A stretch of DNA of 64,000 nucleotides from Aricia agestis (taxonomy: Eukaryota > Arthropoda > Insecta > Lepidoptera > Lycaenidae), in assembly GCF_905147365.1 (NCBI RefSeq), contig NC_056420.1:9248001-9312000 (forward strand), given 5' to 3'. Numbering within the stretch: position 1 is the first letter of the stretch; every line of letters begins with the position of its first letter. The notes beneath the pieces were generated by a model. The model worked only from the letters and a program-made list of their open reading frames with translations. It was not told the origin of the DNA and ran no database searches. The translations under genes were made by a program, and so were the position numbers. This document shows positions 52,301 to 62,700 of this stretch, one piece after another.

Positions 52301-55300
52301 ACCGACTACGTCAGTCTTATAATTTTTTCAATATCGTCTTAATCGATTGAACTTACCACTTTGTAGGTGTATATGCGCCCAAATCAATCAACTTATATCG
52401 TATCTAGGTATTCTACGAGGAGGAACTAGATGTGCCTCTAGTGTTGTTTGATGAAGTGTTGGACCACGTGCTCCGCATCGACCGTATCTTCCGCCAGCCT
52501 CAAGGTCATCTCCTGCTGATCGGTGTCTCCGGCGCCGGCAAGACCACGCTCAGTCGATTCGTCGCCTGGATGAACGGACTCAGCATTTTCCAGATTAAGG
52601 TAAGAAATATTGCGTGAATCGTGCAATGCTTTGAAAGAGTTTTCAAAGTTCACGTTTCAAGTTTCACTATTCATCTGGTCAACATTTCAGCAGAATTTTA
52701 TACACAAACTGACAACATCGATGTTTTAAATTATTTCATTTGACAGGTTGTCGTTTTACGATATCTGAAATGCAACAGTTTTGCAACAATGATATAGAAT
52801 TACGATTAGTCCTACCCATATTATTAGTAAAATTGTTTACCTATAATAATTTTCTGTGTATACAGGGTGCAATTAAACCTTCCTGCCAAATTTTGATATA
52901 TTGATCCTTGTTAAAAATAAAAATAGACGTATTTTTTCTTTTATAATCACTCAGTACTAAAATGTTGAGAAATAGCTTCCGAAATTTATCCTAAAAAACA
53001 CTACAATTAATGGACACGACGCGTCGCCCGCGCGTGATGTGACCCCGCGCGCGCGCCTCCCCCGCGTTTCCCCCTCTCATTACCTCGCGCTGCGGGTGAC
53101 CGTTCTGCAATGATTTAAAATGGGATAAAATATGTTGATAAAAAATATAACACTCAATTTTTTTGGTCAAATGGTCTCTCCTAATGATACCCAAGCCTTG
53201 GAAAAAATTTGGCAGGAAGGTTTAATTGCACCCTGTATATTACACCATTGTTTCATTGAAAACTCCAGGATGTTTTATAATTTTTGCATAATTTAGGTGC
53301 ACAATAAATACACGGGCGCCGATTTCGACGAAGACCTCCGTTCGGTGCTACGCCGCGCCGGCTGTCGCGACGAGAAGGTGGCGTTTATACTCGACGAGTC
53401 CAACGTCCTCGACAGCGGATTCCTCGAGAGAATGAACACGCTGCTGGCTAATGGAGAGGTAAGAATAGAACTTTCAATCATAATTTCAGTGTCTCTTAGA
53501 CCCGTATTTTTGGTCAGTACTTAAGATGCGACCCGGTCTTAAGACGCGGTTCGGCTCTGTTACTGGTCCAAATTTTGACAGCCAACCAATCACAGAACCC
53601 GAACCGTGTCTTGAGACCGAGATGCATCTTGAGTACTGACCAAAAATACAGGCCTTAATGTAATGCACTGTTTGGTAAAAAAAAACACAATGTAGAATCT
53701 TATCACAAATTATTAATGACAATGTTTATTTTTTTTTAAACATTGACATGAACCGTGCGTAATGTTTTATTGTCTGTTTAGGTACCCGGTCTATTTGAAG
53801 GTGATGAGTTTGCGGCTCTTATGACTCAGTGCAAAGAGGGCGCTCAGAGGGAGGGCTTGATGCTAGATTCCAACGACGAACTTTATAAATGGTAAGATCC
53901 GCATAAACATGATCAAGTTTCGTTCATTAAAATAACTCTTTTTTAAGTTTTATACTTTTATACTCTGTTTTAACTGTCAGGATACAACTTTTAGGAGTTC
54001 CGTAGACACATATTATGACGTAATACAACACTGAAGTGTGGTCGTATAAATTCACAAAGTATGTCGTATCTCGTGCTATATGGTATGACCAAAAATACCA
54101 GTAGGGTAAAAAAATTGGGCCAAATTATATAACTTGTATTATCCCCCAGGTTCACTGGTCAGGTGATGCGAAACCTGCATGTGGTGTTTACGATGAACCC
54201 GTCGTCCGAGGGCCTGAAGGACCGCGCCGCGACGTCGCCCGCTCTCTTCAACAGATGCGTACTCAATTGGTTCGGTGATTGGAGCGATGGAGCGCTTTTC
54301 CAAGTAAGACTTTTCTGAATTCGTAAATATGTATTTATCCTTAGCTGACTGCTCTGAGGCTTTATCTTGACCAACGCTTTGTCAGAGACTTTGGGGCTCC
54401 TCATATCCTATCGTGTAGCACCTCCATCGTGGGTATCGCAGACACAATAGATTTTCAATTGTTATGCGGTAGCCGGCTGCCGCTTAGGGATTGATGAGTT
54501 AATAGTTATAATAACTCTGTTTTATTAAATGGACGTAGTCAACAACAATAGTAATAAGTAATAACAATATTTCCTGTTGAATTGAAACATACCATAGTTG
54601 TTTAATCAAAAGGAACTATACTTTTAATTACTTAGACAGATGCAGCTCTGACTACAACCCAGCAGCGCTACCATAACTTATTTCTAACCTAAAAGATACA
54701 GTAATAAATTGTAATGAATAAATAATAATACAATATCGTACTTCAACAGGTGGGCAAAGAGTTCACGTCGCGTATGGACCTGGACTCCTCCGATTACGTC
54801 CCACCAGCGGACTTCCCCGCCACTTGCGGCGAGATATCCGCTCGCCCGGGCCAACGCGACGCCGTAGTCAACGCGTGCGTGTACGTGCATCAGACGCTGC
54901 ACCGTGCGAACGCGCGATTGGCTAAACGCGCGAACCGCACCATGGCCATTACGCCCAGGTATGTTAAAGTAACATTCTATATTTGTACCTTGTGTCCCTT
55001 ATTGATGAAAGTGTTGCATAAATGTTATGGCCTTGTCTATCAAGCACCTTTCCTAATGTTTGACAAAATATTGCATCGTTTATCCATTGTTCAGATATAT
55101 TTATTAGTAATGGGTACATGTCTAAATCACATTGTATATTGTAGTGACAGTTCAATGAGTAAAAAAATAATCATTACTCATATCATCAGAATATTTACGT
55201 TAGAGTATTACAAAAATAAGCTGCATTTCTTGAGTGTTTATTTTAGTTTATAAAGTGCATTTAAGTGCTAACTAAACAAAATCGTTAATTTTATTCTAGA

Positions 55301-58300
55301 CACTACTTGGACTTCATCCAACAAATGGTCAAGCTCTATTCTGAAAAACGAGCGGATTTGGAGGAGCAACAACTGCATTTGAACGTCGGCTTGGGAAAGA
55401 TCGCCGAGACTGTGGAGCAAGTCGAGGAAATGCAAAAGAGTCTCGCCGTCAAATCGCAGGTTAGAAATCATTAGTTACAATTTTTTGCACTTTTACTTTC
55501 AATAGGAAGTAATAGGTAATGGTAAACATATTTTACTGCACAAAAATGCATTTATGTTAATAACAAATTCACTCAGACTTTAAAGACTATCGTCGATATT
55601 GAAAATGTAAAATATGTTTTTACTAATTAACTGAATTTCTAAAAATAATCAGGAACTCCAAGCCAAGAACGAGGCCGCTAACGCTAAACTACGTCAAATG
55701 GTCAAAGATCAACAGGAAGCCGAAAAGAAGAAAGTGGAAAGCCAAGAAATTCAGGTTTGAACATAAATAGTTTTCTGTTATTAATGCCTATCTCATTTAC
55801 TAATAATATAATATTGTAAAAATATTGTTCTTTATATAGGTTGCTCTAGAAAAACAAACTAAAGAAATCGAAGCTAAACGTAGAGATGTCATGGCCGACC
55901 TAGACCAAGTGGAGCCGGCTGTCATCGAGGCGCAAAACGGTTTGGTTTTCTTTTTCAATTCTATTATCGCAAAACTTTTAGCACAATTTGCTTGTCGTAA
56001 CCTAGTTTTTACGCTTTAACTAGTCACCTTATAACATTCTAATTATTGTTACTTTGATCGCTAAGTATTTTTAATTTGAATGAAAAATAATTAGATCGTT
56101 TATGTGTCGAACAAAACAGTCACCGTAATATGTGTAGCGAATTCAGTTAAGCTAAAGGTACTCTCACACGACAGCCGTGCGTTCGATCAAGAAACAGCAG
56201 TTGGTCGAAGTTCGTTCCATGGCGAATCCCCCGTCCGTCGTGAAGATGGCTCTGGAGTCGATTTGCACCCTCCTCGGTGAAAAGGGCGATACGTGGAAAG
56301 GGATTCGATCTGTCGTTATGAAGGACAACTTCATATCGACCATAGTTAACTTCGAGACCGAAAATATCACGTTAGTGTACACGCTTTTTGCAACGGAGGT
56401 CGGGCGACGCTTCAGTTTATCTTTAGAAGCTGCGTGTGACCTCTGTTATGTAACGATTTCAATTTAACATGTATATCGAGTAGATAGCAAGCATCGTCCC
56501 TCGTAATTAGTGTATTTATTGGCAAAGACATTTTAGAGTACTTAGTGCATCGTACTGACTAGGTGTTTCTCGATACGTAACTAGCTCCACGAAACGTACC
56601 CTCAGCATCGACTTTTACTATGAATGTTTACTTCCTACCGAATAGTTTGAGGACGTTGTAAATACGCTACGCTTGCTCGCATATGTGACTGTTGTTATTA
56701 ATATACGTCGACACGTTCGTACACTAACGGAATCGTGACTAACAGCGTCGATAACGCCAGGCGCATGCGACACGTCAGCTAAACGCATTTTCTCGTACTG
56801 TGTGGGTCTCGCTTGGCGGTGGCGGCTACAGCGGTGAAATCTATAAAGAAGCAGCACCTGGTGGAAGTGCGCGCGATGGGCAACCCGCCCGCCACCGTGA
56901 AGGTCGCGCTAGAGTCGATCTGCCTGCTGCTGGGCGAGAACGCGACCGACTGGAAGGCGATCCGCGCGGTCATCATGCGCGAGAACTTCATCAACAGCAT
57001 CGTCTCCAACTTCTCCACGGAGGACATCACGTGAGCACCGCCTGACCGCTTGCCCCGCCCCTCGCCCCGCCCCGCCCGTCCCGACCCCGCCCCTTGCGTG
57101 TGAGCTGCGGTCACCTGATAGGACCGCCGCTTTGGATGTTTCTAAACATTTCGAAACGTTTAAATTACATTTAAATTTTAAGGAAATAAATTATAGTTAT
57201 TGTTAAGTTACAACTTATTTTTTAATATGTGTCTTTTGCAAACAAAGAAGCGGTTCTATAAGACAACAATTTTGATTGGAGTATGTGTTGGTGATGTCGG
57301 CTTTGGGCTTGCTTTGCATGCTGTATATTTGCATTTATGTATGTGCTGCATGCGTTTGATGTGAGTTAGGATTCAAATGTCATCTTCTACTTAATGTAGA
57401 CCTTGTAAACAAGGAACATTTTGTAGATTTTGTGTGCAACAGCAACTCTTACAACTAAACAAAACAATTCCCATTTGTGTAAGAATACTGTTTATTGAAT
57501 TTGAGAAATTATTATAACAACTCTTGTGCATTTTTTTATAATGTCATGAAGTTAAACTTTTTATAGGATTGTATGATAAATGGATTTAGAAAGCATGTGT
57601 ATGTGTTTTGTGTTGGTCGTTGGATGATCGATGGCTATATTCATGAGGAGAAATATTATTAACATCCATCTAATACAATTTTTGTACTAACAGGAACTCA
57701 CTACTAACGATAGAACTCCGAATCATTTATTTACAATAATTACTAATAAGGTTTGATTTCAGGTGTGATTTGTATTTATATTATTACAATATATGGGACT
57801 TAAAATATAGTTCACAAACAGTTGTAAGATTGCATGAATGTATTTGCCAATAAATAATGTCATCTTTGGTATATGAGGATGTTTCCCGGTTCACAGATGA
57901 TGGATTTTTTATTTGCTTTATCATAATTTTTGGTTTTGTTCGTTTGCTATCTATGGTTTTTATTTTGAGTCTTTAAATTTTAAGTTTGCTGTGTTAAGTG
58001 ACGTTTTATGATCAGTAGTTTTGCATGAAATTATTGTCACAATGATATGGTTTGGTTCGATTCGGTGACCGCGATAGAGATATTAATCACTTGTATTTTT
58101 GGCCAGTGACGATGTGAGAGAGAAGATGAAGAGTCGGTACTTGAGTAACCCCGACTACAACTTCGAGAAAGTGAACCGAGCCAGTATGGCCTGCGGTCCT
58201 ATGGTCAAATGGGCGATCGCACAGGTAATACTGAGTACAATCATTTAATTAATACAGTTCGTAAACATGGACGTAATTCTTATATCTCCTATTTTTATTC

Positions 58301-59739
58301 CTATAAAATAAGTCTGTCTCGCTCACGCGTGCATCATATCGATTGACATGAGCTTGACAGCCTTAGATCATGGCCTCAAACAAGTCGTTTGAGGCTGCAG
58401 CCTTATCGAGTCCCGATTCGAGAAACAAGAATTGCACCCTAGAAAGTTAGCTAAACAAATCAATTTCCAGATTGAATACGCCGACATGTTGAAACGTGTG
58501 GAGCCGTTACGTAACGAACTGAAGGCGCTCGAAGATCAGGCGCAACACAATGTAAAAGCTGGTGATGAGGTTCGGGAGCTCATAGCGCAGTTGGAGAAAT
58601 CCATTGCCTCGTACAAGGAGGAGTATGCCCAGCTCATCAGCCAAGCCCAGGCTATAAAGGCTGACCTCGAGAATGTACAAGCTAAGGTAAGCAATGACAT
58701 TCCTAATCGATACCGTTCATATAATTCCAATAAAGTTAATATACCTAGCGGAATAGAGAAACAAAGCCCTGAGCAAGAGAGATGTCACTATCAGTAACAC
58801 TGCGTGGTAAAAAGAGACGTGTGATACATGACAGCAGCACTCTTTTTGACGTCCAGTCGGCACGTGCCGCACGTTGACAATTTAATCTCATACAAATCAT
58901 GTTCAATCATGCTTGTGTAAGTGTATACGTACACATATTTTTATACACAGAAGTAACCAATTTCGGTTTCGTTTGACAGCTCGAGATTGTTGCTCTATTC
59001 CGCTGGGTATATTAATCAACTTTATGATCATTCCTTTGTAATGACATCCAAAAGTCAAATAGCCTTCGAATTTACATTGATTCGAGAAATGCGGGCGGAT
59101 AACACTGGTCAGAATCTATTATAATTTAGCGATTCGTCTGTTCAAAGTCTACGCAACTAAAAGCAATGTAAAATGATTCTTATATTCTCTAGTATCAAGA
59201 TGCTCAGGTCTATAGCAATTATACATCGGCTGCTCAATGCCTTTCTTTTCGATATAATTAATGATTGTTACATAAAAGTCAATGCAAAAGCACTCTTATG
59301 TTCTAGGTGGATAGGTCCATAGCGCTGCTCAAGAGCTTAGTAATCGAGCGCGAGCGATGGGAGTCGAGCTCAGAGACGTTCCGCTCGCAAATGAGCACCA
59401 TCGTCGGTGACGTGCTACTGTCCGCTGCGTTCATCGCGTACGGTGGATACTTCGACCAGCACGTGAGTACCAACAAGAAACTATTGATATAAGATAAACA
59501 ATGCACCTGCAGCTCTTCTAATGTTGCGAGCGTCCATGGGCGACGGTAGTTGCTTTCCATTAGGTGACCCGTTTGCTCGTTTGCCACCTTATCTATACAT
59601 CTATATCTATACATCTATACATATAAATAAAATTGGAGTGTCTGTTTGTAATATTGAAAGAACCGTTTTTTGCTACATACATATGAATCTATATATACGA
59701 TACATACACCAAAACATTTTTTTACAATCTTTGTCTGTA

Positions 59740-59770
<31 letters not shown>

Positions 59771-62700
59771 TCCGGCTAATCTCTGAAACGGCTGGAGCTA
59801 TTTTGCCTGGACTTTTTTTGGTAGATGCCGATATAGTAAGGTGTAACTTAGGCTACTTTTTAACCGACTTCCAAAAAGGAGGAGGTTATATTTTACTTTT
59901 TTCATATTTGTTAGCGGACGATCCATCTTTGGTTCTATACTATGTTGACGCGGACGAAGTCGCGGGCAACAGCTAGTTTTATATAAAAAAAGAATATATA
60001 GTCTGCGTAGCATCGCTCAACTATGCATATTACTTAGAGTCATCGAGCGCACACACTCAGTTTACTTTCGTTCCAAGTTGTAATATTTGGAGACGTCCTT
60101 ACTCTTAGCGTAAAGGCAAAACCAAGTCGTATAGTGGTATTATATTATGTCTTTACACCTAGTTAGCGTCTAGATAGCGTGAGAACTACATTCTAAAATA
60201 CTTATTTTCAGAATCTTTACAGCATGCTATAGAGTATAGAGCATGAAACATCAATTTATTTTATATTCCTCCACTAAATATTATTAAACCTAATAAACGT
60301 ACTTTCTCAACAGTACCGTCAAAACCTGTTCGCGACGTGGACGAGCCACCTGGCAGCGGCAAATATCAAGTTCCGCGCGGACATCGCGCGGACGGAATAC
60401 CTCAGTAACCCGGACGAGCGGCTGCGTTGGCAGGCTAATGCGTTACCTACAGATGAGCTGTGCGTGGAGAATGCTATCATGCTGAAGGTAAGAAGATGTC
60501 ATTGAAACATTGTAAACAAAGAATGCTCATGATTACGCATTAAGAGCCAAAATAAAGACAGCTAATCTGTTGTACAGCGTACCTTTAACGTCAACGTTAA
60601 TGGTATAGGACGTACTTGAATATGTATGACCTATTTACACCTTCAAAATGCTAACACAACCGAAAACTTAGAAAATATTGCCGCCTTTTTCTGCTACATT
60701 TTTAAAGTTTACAATCCGTTTATTCAAATATAAAGGAATGTTGAAAAAACGTTAATTCATTCACCGTTATTCGTAATATTTCAGCGCTTCAACCGTTACC
60801 CGCTCATCATCGACCCATCGGGCCAGGCGACGGAGTTCATAATGCGAGAGTTCAAGGAGCGCAAGATCACTAAAACCTCCTTCCTCGACGACTCCTTCCG
60901 CAAGAATCTCGAGTCCGCTCTACGGTTCGGCAATCCTCTGCTGGTTCAGGTATAATCAACACCGTCGTCTTCTTTTCTTTTGTCTTCTATTCTTCTTTAT
61001 GGCAACAACGACTTATTATTAACGTAACATAACTGTAATAATTTGAGGATATCTGTCACGGTATAGTCCTGAAAAGGACCTTTTAGCGCGTGGATGTTAT
61101 CAGAAATAACGACGCGATTTTGTTAAGTCACTTGAGTCACGAGTGAGAGACAGCTGACATTTTGGTGTCTTGTTAAATATAGCAGTTGTAATGCATAACT
61201 TACTCCCCAATGAAAATCACTTCGATATTATTTAACTTAGTGCTTATTGTTATTAGGATAGGAACCAAATATTTTTTTCCTTATCTAACAATTTATTCTA
61301 GGACGTGGAGAACTACGACCCGATCCTCAACCCGGTGCTGAACCGCGAGCTGCGGCGCACCGGTGGCCGCGTGCTCATCACGCTCGGCGACCAGGATATA
61401 GATCTCAGCCCCTCCTTCGTCATCTTCCTTAGCACGAGGTATATGACACACAGATTCCTTTAGGCATAGTTTGATGAAAGTTTTATGATATCATTGTGTT
61501 TTTGTGATGTGTATAATAATTAATAACAATTATAGCTCCCACAACGATTTCGGTGTTAGATGTCGTTGTCCTTAAAACCAGTTCTGTGTATGTGCAATAC
61601 AAATGATTTTTTTTTCCTATATTACCTAATAGGATGGATAAACCTCCCTACCGACTTTTAACACACCCATCCAACGCAGACACACTTCAAGACAGTTAAT
61701 TATAAATTTCAGGTTCTAAGGGGCTAAATTGTCCTAACCAAACTCTAAAACAACACTTTTCAAGATTCAAAGATTCAAAGACTTTATTAGCATCCAAGTA
61801 TAGTATGAATATACAAACTCAGCACCTTGTACAGGCGGTTGCTTATAAAATAGTACTTGACAAATATTTTGTTGTAATTTGTTAACTACTTACATAAGTA
61901 ACATAATATAATGTATTATTCGTTTCTTAATTTCATTTCATTTCATATAATATAAACAATTACACTTTTACTTGTTTATCCAACGCAGGTATTGAACTTA
62001 AGATTATGTTACACAGGGACCCGACGGTGGAGTTCCCGCCGGACATGTGCTCTCGCGTGACATTCGTGAACTTCACGGTAACGCGGTCGTCGCTACAGTC
62101 GCAGTGTCTGCACCGCGTGCTCAAGGCCGAGCGGCCAGACATCGATGCGAAACGCTCCGATCTGCTCAAACTTCAGGGTGCGTATGTCAGTTATTTAAGC
62201 TATTGCATAGCTTTTATTGCTCGAAGGTATATTGCGACAAAATAAGAAATGTTATAAAAAGTGGACATTTAGTGATACGTTTCAAATGGCGACGTTTTCT
62301 TTAGGTGAATTCCATCTTCGACTGAGACAGCTTGAGAAGTCACTGCTTCAGGCCCTCAATGACGCTAAAGGAAAGATCTTAGACGATGATTCTGTTATCG
62401 CTACACTTGAAACTCTAAAGAAAGAAGCCGACGACATTGGAAGAAAGGTAAAAAATTATTTCATATCTTTTTATGCCAAGTAAAGAATAAACTATATTTA
62501 GTTGTCAATCCATAAAACTTTAAAATATATATTTACTAATGAAATAAAATTTTAGGTGGAAGAAACTGACAAGGTTATTGGTGAGATTGAAACAGTCAGT
62601 CAACAGTATCTGCCACTCTCTCAAGTAAGTAAATTGAACTGTTGTAACTTAAGTGTATTTAGATTTTTGATAAAGTACTAAAAGTAATATAACACGTCGC

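Noticed and set aside
59521..59976. Open frame of 151 codons in intron 68
   Set aside because: Falls entirely within a SINE-like fragment and a Helitron.
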